Positions 9,246-17,094 of a stretch of 59,083 nt of DNA are shown one piece after another. Location: contig PBAL01000050.1 in the NCBI GenBank assembly GCA_002715965.1, positions 1-59,083 of the forward strand, in the 5' to 3' direction. Within the stretch, counting starts at the first letter, position 1; each line of letters begins with the position of its first letter. The position numbers and the translations under genes are program-made. The notes below the pieces were generated by a model, which was not told where the DNA came from, did not search any database, and saw only the letters and a program-made list of their open reading frames with translations. Source of the stretch: Verrucomicrobiales bacterium (GTDB taxonomy: Bacteria > Verrucomicrobiota > Verrucomicrobiia > Limisphaerales > JAYPXF01).

Positions 9246-9284
9246 CTCCCTCACCCCAGCCCTCTCCCGGCGGGAGAGGGAGAA
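9246..9284. repeat. REP-like palindromic repeat (CCCTCTCCC/GGGAGAGGG)
   Basis: CTCCCTCACCCCAGCCCTCTCCC is followed, after GGC, by GGGAGAGGGAG. The 9-bp perfect stem is 9260-9268 with 9272-9280. This repeat is familiar between genes in many GC-rich bacteria and produces the well-known spurious peptide FSLSRRERAGVRE when translated on the minus strand. The 280-bp gap 9095-9374 contains nothing else I can support. Confidence 0.8.
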
Positions 9285-9374
9285 GACGTTCGGTTTCAGT
9301 TGAGGCCTCCATTGCCAATGCCACCACATTTAATCACACACTTAACCACCGGCCTGAAGCAAATCAGCATGTTA

Positions 9375-10397
9375 TCAATTGCTTGATTTCTCTTCCGCAA
9401 ATGCCCTCCACTGACGATTCAGTTTCTTCGCGTCCGGCTCGCCTTTATGAACGATATAGCGAAACTTGGAAACGTAGGGCTTGCCCGGAGCCACCTCGAA
9501 CTCGCCCAGCACCATCGGCGCCCAGCAAAAGTAGGGCATGTGCGGATGCAGGCGAACGGGCTGAGGCGAACGGAAGTTTGACGGGTGCGACAGGACGGCG
9601 ATGCCCGTTGGTTGATTGTCGAGCTTGCCGTGCAGGCTCACCCAGTTTGGCCGGGAATGATTGCCTGCCTTCCACTTCAATGACTCACTGGTCAGGTAGT
9701 TGTACTTGCGCCTTGGCTCGGCAATGTCAGCTTTTGGTTTATCCTTCCGCTTCTTCTCCCAATCTCGAATTTGATCGCGGAGTTCGGTGTCGATCCATTC
9801 ATTGCTGCCGCGGAGCGCCATCCCCCCATAGTGATACTTCTGAATCTTCAGCGCCGAGGAGGTGGCGCAGGTCTGTTTTGACGTGAGGTCGAAGCGGAAA
9901 TGATCTCTAGAATCCCCATAGACGCGGACAGTCCAGATTTCATGCAGAATAGGTTTCGGTTTCTTCGGATCGGCGATGTCCTGGTAAGTCAAGCGCACTG
10001 TAAATCCACCGGAAGTGCTGCCGCTTTCAACCTTGAGCACCTTCTCGTGAGCAATTCGACCGAGTTCCAGCTTCTGATTCCAGAATTCCATCCTGCGCCC
10101 TTCGAATTCGCACCTCGTCCACGCGAAAAACAACGCGTGCTGATGCTTGTGATCGAACGGAAAATCGCCGGATACAATCTGACCATTGGGATTCCAGACA
10201 GGATGAATATGCCCGCTCCTGGCAAAGTGCGGCTCAGTTCCTCTTGGACCAGTCAATGTCGACTTGTTGTATTTCAGCACGGGCCTGCCATCCACGGTCA
10301 CGGTGATCGCTCCCTCCGTTTCCTTACAGACAACCTTTGCCGATGCGGTCCAAGCAATGGTGATGGCCAGCAGCATGACAAGTGATTTTCGATTCAT
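9375..10397 (-). CDS. Secreted PmoA-like (DUF6807) protein
   Basis: The start is taken at the ATG at 10397 (MNRKSLVMLLAITIAWTASA), which gives a clean Sec signal peptide and 340 residues; the open frame continues upstream to 10487 without family support. The body shows the features of the PmoA-like DUF6807 family: GPRGTEPHFARSGHIHPVW, a DHKHQHALFFAWT histidine-rich segment, a central YHYGGMALRG and a C-terminal PYFCWAPM. The name comes from a distant annotation and does not imply methane oxidation. The family is common in secreted catabolic gene sets of Planctomycetes and Verrucomicrobia, and its reaction is unknown. The upstream neighbour on the same strand is tam. Confidence 0.75.
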   Translation of the reverse strand: MNRKSLVMLLAITIAWTASAKVVCKETEGAITVTVDGRPVLKYNKSTLTGPRGTEPHFARSGHIHPVWNPNGQIVSGDFPFDHKHQHALFFAWTRCEFEGRRMEFWNQKLELGRIAHEKVLKVESGSTSGGFTVRLTYQDIADPKKPKPILHEIWTVRVYGDSRDHFRFDLTSKQTCATSSALKIQKYHYGGMALRGSNEWIDTELRDQIRDWEKKRKDKPKADIAEPRRKYNYLTSESLKWKAGNHSRPNWVSLHGKLDNQPTGIAVLSHPSNFRSPQPVRLHPHMPYFCWAPMVLGEFEVAPGKPYVSKFRYIVHKGEPDAKKLNRQWRAFAEEKSSN

Positions 10398-10529
10398 ACG
10401 GGTATTTTGAAACTCAAGCCGCTCCCTGTGCGATCCAAAATTGCATTCGGAGCGACGCTGATTCTCTTCAAGAAGCAGCTTTGACAAACCAACGTTTCGA
10501 ACGATGCGGGGTTCGTCATCAATCCGTAC

Positions 10530-11300
10530 TCACCGATACGCGATTACGAACGTACGACGAAACGGAAACAGCACCTTGCCGTTCGCACGAATCTCGTAGG
10601 CTTGGGCAACCCGTCGTTTCAGTTCCTCCACGAACTCTGTCTGTTCCGATTCAATGCCCAGCGCACCTATGAACGGTCGCAGGCCTGTGCTCGAGATCCA
10701 ATCCACGATCGCATCTGTGGAATTCATGACGTGGTGATATTCGGATTCCCAAACATCCAAAATAGAGGCCTCGCTTGCGAGTGCGTCATAATAGAATTCT
10801 GGAAGCTCCATTTTCAGCTCCTGACGCGCTGACTCCATTCGATCGTTCCAGCGCTCCTCGCGCGAAATCTCATGAATCAACTTCCGCACCTCGGCAAAGC
10901 TTCCGCTTGGAATCTGGAAGGCCAGGGCTCCACCATCGGCAGTCCCCGCGATCAGCCGCTTCATCAGCGCGCCGTGATCCGATGTCCATTGAATCGCTGC
11001 ATTTGAGAACGCCAGATCCACAGGTTCATCCGGACTCCACTGCTCCAAATCTGCCAATTGCCAGCTTCGATCCGGATGCCTTTCCTTTGCAGCAGCAATC
11101 ATCTCCACGGAGCTGTCCAATCCATACACATCCGCTTCAGGCCACCGTTGCCAGAGCAATTCTGTGCTATTTCCTGGACCACAGCCGAGATCCACGATTC
11201 GTCGCGGCGAGGACAAGTTGATCCTCGCCAGCAGATCAATCGCTGCCCGGGTTCGTTCGTCACCAAACTTCAGATAATGCTGCGCGTTCCAATCCGTCAC
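10530..11300 (-). CDS. tam: Trans-aconitate 2-methyltransferase
   Basis: This is a 256-residue SAM-dependent methyltransferase. It begins MTDWNAQHYLKFGDERTRAA, the N-terminus characteristic of Tam, followed by motif I VDLGCGPGNS (36-45), DVYGLDSS and the substrate-side segments FSNAAIQW and LAFQIPSG that occur in E. coli Tam. Tam methylates trans-aconitate, a by-product that inhibits aconitase. Length equals the E. coli enzyme. pdxH lies divergently about 170 bp away, with a repeat in between. Confidence 0.9.
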   Translation of the reverse strand: MTDWNAQHYLKFGDERTRAAIDLLARINLSSPRRIVDLGCGPGNSTELLWQRWPEADVYGLDSSVEMIAAAKERHPDRSWQLADLEQWSPDEPVDLAFSNAAIQWTSDHGALMKRLIAGTADGGALAFQIPSGSFAEVRKLIHEISREERWNDRMESARQELKMELPEFYYDALASEASILDVWESEYHHVMNSTDAIVDWISSTGLRPFIGALGIESEQTEFVEELKRRVAQAYEIRANGKVLFPFRRTFVIAYR

Positions 11301-11346
11301 TCACCGGATTTCAGTGCGCCGACTGGTTGCTGTCAACAACCGCTGC

Positions 11347-11412
11347 GTAGAAGCGAGAGTGAGCGAGCATGTTTGTCAGCGCGTATTTCTGATCGTTCAC
11401 ACTCGCAGCTAC
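11347..11412. repeat. Intergenic hairpin-type repeat, copy 2
   Basis: The left arm starting GTAGAAGCGAGAGTGAGCGA and the right arm ending CGTTCACACTCGCAGCTAC are imperfect inverted repeats (about 17 of 22 positions pair). They could form a long hairpin between tam and pdxH. The left arm matches the copy near 6400. It probably belongs to a dispersed family, although only two copies are visible here. Confidence 0.6.
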
Positions 11413-11468
11413 AGATTCCAACCAATCACACTTGCGTCCGAGTCGGCTTTGGTGACGTAATCTTCGAA

Positions 11469-12119
11469 ATGGATTCGCCCGACATATCCGATCTGCGACG
11501 CAGCTACGAACGTGGCCAGCTCGATTTGGAAGATCTCAATTCTAATCCATTCCTGCAGTTCCGTGATTGGTTCGAACTGGCACGCGCCACACCCGAAGTA
11601 ATCGAGCCCAACGCAATGGCGCTCTCAACCGTCGATGCCGAGGGCCAGCCAAATTCGCGAGCGGTCCTGTTGAAAGCCTACGACAATAAAGGTTTCGTCT
11701 TCTTCACGAATTACGGCAGCAACAAGGCTCTCGAAATTGAAGCCAATCGCCGGGTTGCGTTACTGTTCAACTGGCTCGGATTGGAGCGGCAACTGAAAAT
11801 CCTCGGTCACGCAGAGAGAATCAGCCGAACGGATTCCGTTAAGTATTTTCTCTCACGCCCGGCCGGCAGCCAGCTCGGGGCATGGGTTTCCGACCAAAGC
11901 CGGGTAATCTCCGGACGCGGGCTCCTGATGTCCAAGCTTGATGAGATGAAGCGCAAATTCGCAGACGGAAAGGTGCCCTGCCCCGACTTCTGGGGCGGCT
12001 ATCGTATCGAACCACACCAGTTCGAATTCTGGCAAGGCGGCCGTGACCGCCTGCATGATCGATTCCGGTATTCGTCCACGGCTGACGGAGAGTGGCAGAT
12101 CGAACGATTGTCTCCGTAG
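11469..12119 (+). CDS. pdxH: Pyridoxamine 5'-phosphate oxidase
   Basis: PdxH oxidises pyridoxine/pyridoxamine 5'-phosphate to PLP using FMN and O2. The ATG at 11469 (MDSPDISDLRRSY) gives 216 residues, matching the family (about 218). The open frame extends 137 codons upstream to 11058 but runs antisense through tam and has no homologous content. Motifs seen are PNAMALSTV, SRAVLLK (FMN binding), GFVFFTNYGSNKA, RPAGSQLGAWVSDQS and the C-terminal FEFWQGGRDRLHDRF with the R-x-H-D-R active-site motif. Confidence 0.95.
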   Translation: MDSPDISDLRRSYERGQLDLEDLNSNPFLQFRDWFELARATPEVIEPNAMALSTVDAEGQPNSRAVLLKAYDNKGFVFFTNYGSNKALEIEANRRVALLFNWLGLERQLKILGHAERISRTDSVKYFLSRPAGSQLGAWVSDQSRVISGRGLLMSKLDEMKRKFADGKVPCPDFWGGYRIEPHQFEFWQGGRDRLHDRFRYSSTADGEWQIERLSP

Positions 12120-12160
12120 TCCAACTGCGGTTGACAGCAAATCTTGCCCACTGATACTGA

Positions 12161-14290
12161 GTGTTAACTGTGAACGGATTCATCCACCAGATCACGTTTC
12201 TCCTATTCGCCACGCTCAACGTGGGTTCCGTTTTGGCGTCGGACAAGAGCACAACGCACTGGAGCTTCAAACCCATCGCCGAAGTCACCCTTCCCGCGAT
12301 CAACGATGAAGCGTGGTCGGCTACGGACATTGATCGCTTCATCCTGCGCCGTCTTCGTAAGGCAGGAATTGAACCCGGTGTGGATACCACCAAACACACA
12401 TGGCTCCGACGCGTATGTTTCGATTTGACCGGCCTGCCGCCAACCTTGGAGCAGATCGATCGATTTCTTTCAGACGAACACCCGGACGCAAAGGCGCGAG
12501 CCGTGGATCGGTTGCTGGCTTCATCGGCTTTCGGTGAGAAATGGGCGAAGCACTGGTTCGACATGATGTGCTATGCCGATTCGGTGGGAAGCGCAAGTAT
12601 GCCGATGCGTCACGCATGGCGGTTTCGTGATTACGTGATCGGCGCATTGAATTCCGGGATCGCCCTGGATGAATTTGTCCGCCAGCAGATCGCCGGAGAC
12701 CTGTTGGAGGCAAAGAGCCGGGAACAACGACGTGCAAACTTGACGGCGACAGGATTTTTGGCGATTGGCCCCTGGCAGCTTTCGGAGCAGGACAAGGGAC
12801 AGCTTCGCGCCGACATCATCGATCACCAGATCACTCGCATCGGTGTGATGTTCCTGGGCATGACGCTCGATTGCGCGCGTTGCCACGACCATAAATTCGA
12901 TCCTGTGGGCCAGCGGGATTACTACGCGTTGGCGGGAATTCTCGGGAATGTAGATGTGCTTGAGGGGATTTGGCGCAGCAATTTGAGCGGGCTGACCATC
13001 CGCGAACTGCCCGAAACCGTGACGGACCGCATTGCACGCGAAGAACGTATCCGCGCGCACGAATTGGATTTCAAGATTGCCAAGGCGAAGTGGCGCAAGC
13101 TCAACGCTTCGGCGAAAAAGGCAAAGACTGCATTGGCCAATACGCCAAGAGGAACCGATGAGCATGCCGCGGCTGTGTCCGTGTATCAGGAAGCCGTGAA
13201 AGCCGCCGGGACCGCCGAAGGCGACTGGCGATTTCTCGAGATTCACGCACCAACACCACCACGCATTCACGCAGTTGCAATGAAGGCCATGCCGGACAAT
13301 GCGCGCATCAACCTGCGAGGCAGCGCCCACGCGCTCGGTGATGAGACGCCACGCGGGTTTATTGAAGGCATCGGCGAGCGCGCCTCGATCGATCGAGAAT
13401 CGGACGGGCGACTGGAACTGGTGGACTGGTTGTTTTCGGATTCCAATCCACTGACCGCACGAGTTTATGTAAACCGTATATGGGCGCGTCTGTTTGGCCG
13501 CGGCCTCGTCGAACCGGTGGATTACTTTGGCATGGGCGTGAACGAAAACGAACCCACACACCCGGAGTTGCTGGACTACCTCGCGCGCAAGTTGCAGCGA
13601 AGCGGTTGGTCGCTAAAGAGCCTTCTCCGCGAGCTCACACTCTCTCGGGTATACGGATTATCATCAGCAAAGGATTCGACTGCCGCCCGGAGGGATCCGG
13701 AAAATAAATTGTGGTCGCGAGCCAACCCGCGCCGATTGGATTCGGAAATGATCCGGGACGGCGTCATGCTCATGAGCGGCCATCTCAACAGTTACAACGG
13801 GGGGCCGCCAATACCATTGAAAGAACGAACGTCACTGAGTCCCGGCGATCTGGTGAATCCGCCCACACTTCGGGGAAAGTTCAAGCTCACTCCGGCAGTT
13901 GCCCAGGCGCGGTCCATTTATCAGCCGGTGATCCGCTCGTATTTCCACAAGACACAAGACGTGCTGGAAACCTTCGACACGCCTAATCCGAACCAGATCA
14001 CCGCGCGTCGCGCAAACTCAGCATCTCCAACTCACGCGCTCTTTCTGATCAACTCACCGTTCATGAAAAAACACGGCGATTACCTGGGCGCGTCTGCATT
14101 GGCGGACTCCACGAGTGATGACCGACAGCGCCTGGCGCGACTTTGGCTGAGGATTCTTGGACGTCCGATTCGCGAACAAGAATACCAGTCTGCGCAAGAG
14201 TTTCTATCCTTCGTCACAGATCGCAAAAAAGCGTGGGCGCGATTGTCGCATGCGCTCCTGGCCTCCAACGAATTCCTTTTCATCAGATGA
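12161..14290 (+). CDS. DUF1549/DUF1553 protein (PSCyt2-PSD1 type) without haem domain
   Basis: This 709-residue exported protein starts with a GTG at 12161 or 12170, then a signal-type hydrophobic stretch (ITFLLFATLNVGSVLA). DUF1549 covers about 50-260, with WLRRVCFDLTGLPPT, WAKHWFDMMCYADS and the C-x2-C-H-D-H-K-F-D-P motif near 245. DUF1553 covers about 425-690, with LTARVYVNRIWARLFGRGLV and NPRRLDSEMIRDG. Many relatives carry an N-terminal cytochrome c (PSCyt1) domain, which is absent here. Its stop overlaps the DUF1501 gene by 4 bases (ATGA), the standard pairing in Planctomycetes/Verrucomicrobia. The pair is thought to act in periplasmic polysaccharide breakdown. The reaction is not known. 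Confidence 0.9.
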   Translation: MLTVNGFIHQITFLLFATLNVGSVLASDKSTTHWSFKPIAEVTLPAINDEAWSATDIDRFILRRLRKAGIEPGVDTTKHTWLRRVCFDLTGLPPTLEQIDRFLSDEHPDAKARAVDRLLASSAFGEKWAKHWFDMMCYADSVGSASMPMRHAWRFRDYVIGALNSGIALDEFVRQQIAGDLLEAKSREQRRANLTATGFLAIGPWQLSEQDKGQLRADIIDHQITRIGVMFLGMTLDCARCHDHKFDPVGQRDYYALAGILGNVDVLEGIWRSNLSGLTIRELPETVTDRIAREERIRAHELDFKIAKAKWRKLNASAKKAKTALANTPRGTDEHAAAVSVYQEAVKAAGTAEGDWRFLEIHAPTPPRIHAVAMKAMPDNARINLRGSAHALGDETPRGFIEGIGERASIDRESDGRLELVDWLFSDSNPLTARVYVNRIWARLFGRGLVEPVDYFGMGVNENEPTHPELLDYLARKLQRSGWSLKSLLRELTLSRVYGLSSAKDSTAARRDPENKLWSRANPRRLDSEMIRDGVMLMSGHLNSYNGGPPIPLKERTSLSPGDLVNPPTLRGKFKLTPAVAQARSIYQPVIRSYFHKTQDVLETFDTPNPNQITARRANSASPTHALFLINSPFMKKHGDYLGASALADSTSDDRQRLARLWLRILGRPIREQEYQSAQEFLSFVTDRKKAWARLSHALLASNEFLFIR

Positions 14291-15693
14291 GTCAAGGAAA
14301 CCTCATCACCCAATTGCCACTCAGCCGGCGGGAAATGCTTCGACGGATGACGGTGGGCTTTGGCCAGATCGCTTTGGCCGGCACGTTGGCGGAACAGGCT
14401 GCTGCGACTGACAGCGATCTACTTTCGCCCAGTCCTTCGCACTTCGCGCCGAAAGCCAGGCGGGTGGTGATGTTGTTTCTTAACGGGGGGCCTTCACACA
14501 TCGATTTGTGGGACTGGAAACCTGTGTTGGCCAGGCGCTCCGGTGAACCGATGCCTTTTGATCTCCCGGAGAACGACATGACCTTTGGCGTGAAGGGCGC
14601 CCGTCTCCTCGGACCAATCTCGAAATACCGTCCACGAGGTCAGTCCGGCATTCGACTCAGCGACCTGATGCCTGAGTTGCACGCCTGTGCCGATGAGCTT
14701 TGTTTTCTGAACGGCATGCACGCTGATAATTCAGCGCACCAACCCGCACGCCGTCAGGTCTTCACCGGTGTCACCCTGCTGGGCAAACCATCATTCGGTT
14801 CCTGGGTGAGTTACGGACTTGGAACTGAAAACCGCAACCTGCCGTCCTTCGTCGCATTGCGCGGCGCGAAGTTTGAACGGGCGAGCGCTTTTCTTCCCGC
14901 AGCACATCACGGTATCGCGCTGAGCACAGGTTCACGCCCGATCAAGCACTTGGTGGACAGTTCCATGTCGAAGCCGGAGAAGCGGGCGCAGCTTGATTTT
15001 ATCCAGTCGTTGAACCGCGCGGCCAGCGTGCAAACACAAGATCGCGAGATGGAAGGAATGATTCGTTCCATGGAACTCGCTTTCCGGATGCAGGTCGATG
15101 CTGCCAACCTGGCCGATTTAAGCGGAGAGACAGAAGCCACGAAACGACTTTACGGTCTTGAAGACAGCGCGACGAAAACGGCTGGCCGGCAATGCATTCT
15201 CACGCGGCGCTGCCTCGAAGCGGGGATACGATTCCTGAGTGTTACGCTCAGTTCATGGGATCATCACGGTGATATCTTGAAGAACCACCCGACCAGTTGC
15301 CGTTCGGTCGATCGCCCCATCGCAGCGCTCATCAAGGATCTCAAGTCACGTGGTCTACTGGAAGACACGTTGATCGTCTGCCTTGGCGAGTTCGGCCGGA
15401 CGCCCTATTGGCAGGACGATCCACGCATCGGGCGAATGCCGGGGCGGGAACACAATCGATATGGCTTTTCAGCCTGGCTGGCTGGAGGTGGGATCAAGCC
15501 GGGCTTTGTACATGGGGCAACGGATGAGTTCGGTGGAACAGCGGTGGATGGGAAAGTACATATGCATGACCTGCATGCGACGATTCTTCATCAACTGGGG
15601 CTGGACCATGAGAAACTGACATATCGCCATGCCGGACGGAACTTTCGACTCACCGATGTCTACGGGGAGGTCGTGCATGAAATACTTGGGTAG
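14287..15693 (+). CDS. DUF1501 protein with Tat signal
   Basis: The start is the ATG at 14287, whose ATGA overlaps the preceding stop; this gives 468 residues. A twin-arginine signal SRREMLRRMTVGFGQIALAG lies at about 15-34. DUF1501 is a sulfatase/alkaline-phosphatase-like family, shown by VVMLFLNGGPSHIDLWDWKP, a metal-site-like SSWDHHGD, LIVCLGEFGRTPYW and REHNRYGFSAWLAGGG. It is the usual partner of DUF1549/DUF1553 proteins. Tat export implies folding, perhaps with a metal, before transport. The substrate is unknown. Confidence 0.9.
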   Translation: MSQGNLITQLPLSRREMLRRMTVGFGQIALAGTLAEQAAATDSDLLSPSPSHFAPKARRVVMLFLNGGPSHIDLWDWKPVLARRSGEPMPFDLPENDMTFGVKGARLLGPISKYRPRGQSGIRLSDLMPELHACADELCFLNGMHADNSAHQPARRQVFTGVTLLGKPSFGSWVSYGLGTENRNLPSFVALRGAKFERASAFLPAAHHGIALSTGSRPIKHLVDSSMSKPEKRAQLDFIQSLNRAASVQTQDREMEGMIRSMELAFRMQVDAANLADLSGETEATKRLYGLEDSATKTAGRQCILTRRCLEAGIRFLSVTLSSWDHHGDILKNHPTSCRSVDRPIAALIKDLKSRGLLEDTLIVCLGEFGRTPYWQDDPRIGRMPGREHNRYGFSAWLAGGGIKPGFVHGATDEFGGTAVDGKVHMHDLHATILHQLGLDHEKLTYRHAGRNFRLTDVYGEVVHEILG

Positions 15694-15749
15694 CCGTATC
15701 CGTTGAAGAACCCAGAGGCCAAGTGAGCACCATGGGATTGGAGTGGGAG

Positions 15750-15770
15750 GCGCCGAGCAGTGCTCGGCGC
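15750..15770. terminator. Palindrome between convergent genes (possible bidirectional terminator)
   Basis: GCGCCGAGCA and TGCTCGGCGC form a perfect 10-bp inverted repeat around one central base. It lies in the 86-bp space between the converging DUF1501 and SirB1-like genes. Neither side has a strong U tract, so it may be a REP-type repeat rather than an intrinsic terminator. Confidence 0.45.
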
Positions 15771-15779
15771 GCCATTGGA

Positions 15780-16652
15780 TTACTTTGAAAGCGCCACTAT
15801 GTATCGCTGCAAACGAGTTGCGTCCTCCGTGCGATCCTGAGTGGTGTAGGCGTGCTGGAGGTTGGAACAAATCCTCAGCAACATCCTCCGCGGGCTGATT
15901 GGAGCCAGGAAGCTGTCGTGGGGGTCATGCCCTCGCTGGATCAACAGCTTGGTGCATTGCCCGCGCGTCAACATCTTGCCCTTCTCAAACGCATCAATGT
16001 AAATCTCTTCGCGCGAGGTCTGAAAGCGACAGAGAAAATGATCGGGCATACCGATGCCAGCAATCGGCAAATGAAGTCGCTTGGCCACGAACATGTAGAT
16101 CGCGCAGAGGGAGATTGGATTGCCGGTCCGGCGATCGACCACGCGATTCAGGTAGCTGTTTTCCGGGTCGTAGTAGTTGGCGATGTTCCCATTGTAACCC
16201 AGGTCGTGGTACAGGAAGTAATTGATCGTCGCCAGCATCTGTTCGGAACACGCTCCAAAATCGATCCGGTCCTTCAGCTTCTCAGCGTATTCATCCAGCA
16301 CGGCGATATAAGCCGCGATGTTGATTTCGGGAAACCCGGTCTTCGCCAGCAACCAGACGCCTTCCTCGACGCTGAGCTTCTCTCCGCTGCTCAGGCAGAA
16401 ACGGAGAAATTCGGTATCGGCAGTCTGTTGCTCGAAATGACTGACGATGCCGCGTGCGCGTTTGCGGAGGAGAGGATCGCTGTCCAAGGTGTATTGCTGG
16501 AGCCACTCAGCGGCAGCCGGACCTCGTTCGAGAATGGTGTCGCGAATCTGTTCGAAGACACCCTGATCTTCATCAGCGAGCAGGGTCAGAATCGCCTGCT
16601 TCTGGCTTTCGCTGAAACCCAATGCCTCCGAATTGTCCGAGGTCGCGCTCAT
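15780..16652 (-). CDS. SirB1/transglutaminase-like family protein
   Basis: The protein is about 290 residues long. The start is uncertain: the ATG at 16652 (MSATSDNSEALG) and the ATG at 16670 are both plausible, while the longer frame to 16793 adds a basic stretch without family likeness. The N-terminal half is helical and Leu-rich. The C-terminal half carries the SirB1-type transglutaminase-like core: INYFLYHDLGYNGN, DRRTGNPISLCAIYMFVAKRL and GIGMPDHFLCRF, ending in a helical LLRICSNLQHAYTTQ. The family is widespread and its activity unproven. It is often a non-catalytic scaffold with helical repeats. Confidence 0.75.
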   Translation of the reverse strand: MSATSDNSEALGFSESQKQAILTLLADEDQGVFEQIRDTILERGPAAAEWLQQYTLDSDPLLRKRARGIVSHFEQQTADTEFLRFCLSSGEKLSVEEGVWLLAKTGFPEINIAAYIAVLDEYAEKLKDRIDFGACSEQMLATINYFLYHDLGYNGNIANYYDPENSYLNRVVDRRTGNPISLCAIYMFVAKRLHLPIAGIGMPDHFLCRFQTSREEIYIDAFEKGKMLTRGQCTKLLIQRGHDPHDSFLAPISPRRMLLRICSNLQHAYTTQDRTEDATRLQRYIVALSK

Positions 16653-16869
16653 TCTTGGGACGGGTGTCATTATACCACAGTGGGGATAGCCGCGGAAGTT
16701 CAATCCCGGCTCCCGAGCATGGACGCGGCGCTGGATCTGTGGCTTCAGTTTCCGTCTTACCATCCTCCCGACGACTGAGTTGGCGCTTGGCACGTTCCCG
16801 CTGAGAAACCACGCGAAAGTCCCAAGGCGCGGCCGGCATGGCGAAAAATGCGAGCACCAAACGGCTCAA

Positions 16870-17094
16870 CCAGTAGAGGAGAAAGTGCCCCCTAAGGTGC
16901 GACGGGAGCGCGATAAATCCCCAAATATCAGGCCGTTTCCATAAATACAGAAATATCCAAATTTACGCCTTCTTTTATCATTTTCCGCGGGGATTATCTC
17001 GAAATCCGACATTATTAGCTTTACTGATAATCTGGAAAATTTCTTCTTCCTCTGAATTGGGCATTTGATAGCTTCTCCGGCCCTTGATTAGAAG
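16870..17094 (+). promoter_or_regulatory. AT-rich leader/promoter region of gltB
   Basis: The 225 bases before gltB are clearly richer in A and T than the surrounding genes, especially 16925-17065. Candidate -10 like words (TATTAG, GATAAT) occur between 17013 and 17032, but no convincing -35 partner or sigma-54 site is visible. AGAAG just before the gltB ATG may be the ribosome site. No riboswitch-like fold is recognised. Confidence 0.4.

Noticed and set aside
9135..9329. 64-codon minus-strand frame with FSLSRRERAGVRE
   Set aside because: It is the known spurious translation of the CCCTCTCCC/GGGAGAGGG repeat.
8396..9886. 496-codon plus-strand frame across the esterase and PmoA-like genes
   Set aside because: It is antisense to two well-supported genes, crosses their intergenic repeat and shows no domain; long antisense frames are expected in GC-rich DNA.
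11058..11468. N-terminal extension of pdxH
   Set aside because: It is antisense to tam and lacks family likeness; the ATG at 11469 gives the normal PdxH length.
12521..13561. 346-codon minus-strand frame inside the DUF1549/DUF1553 gene
   Set aside because: It is antisense to the conserved CARCHDHKFDP region and is a shadow.
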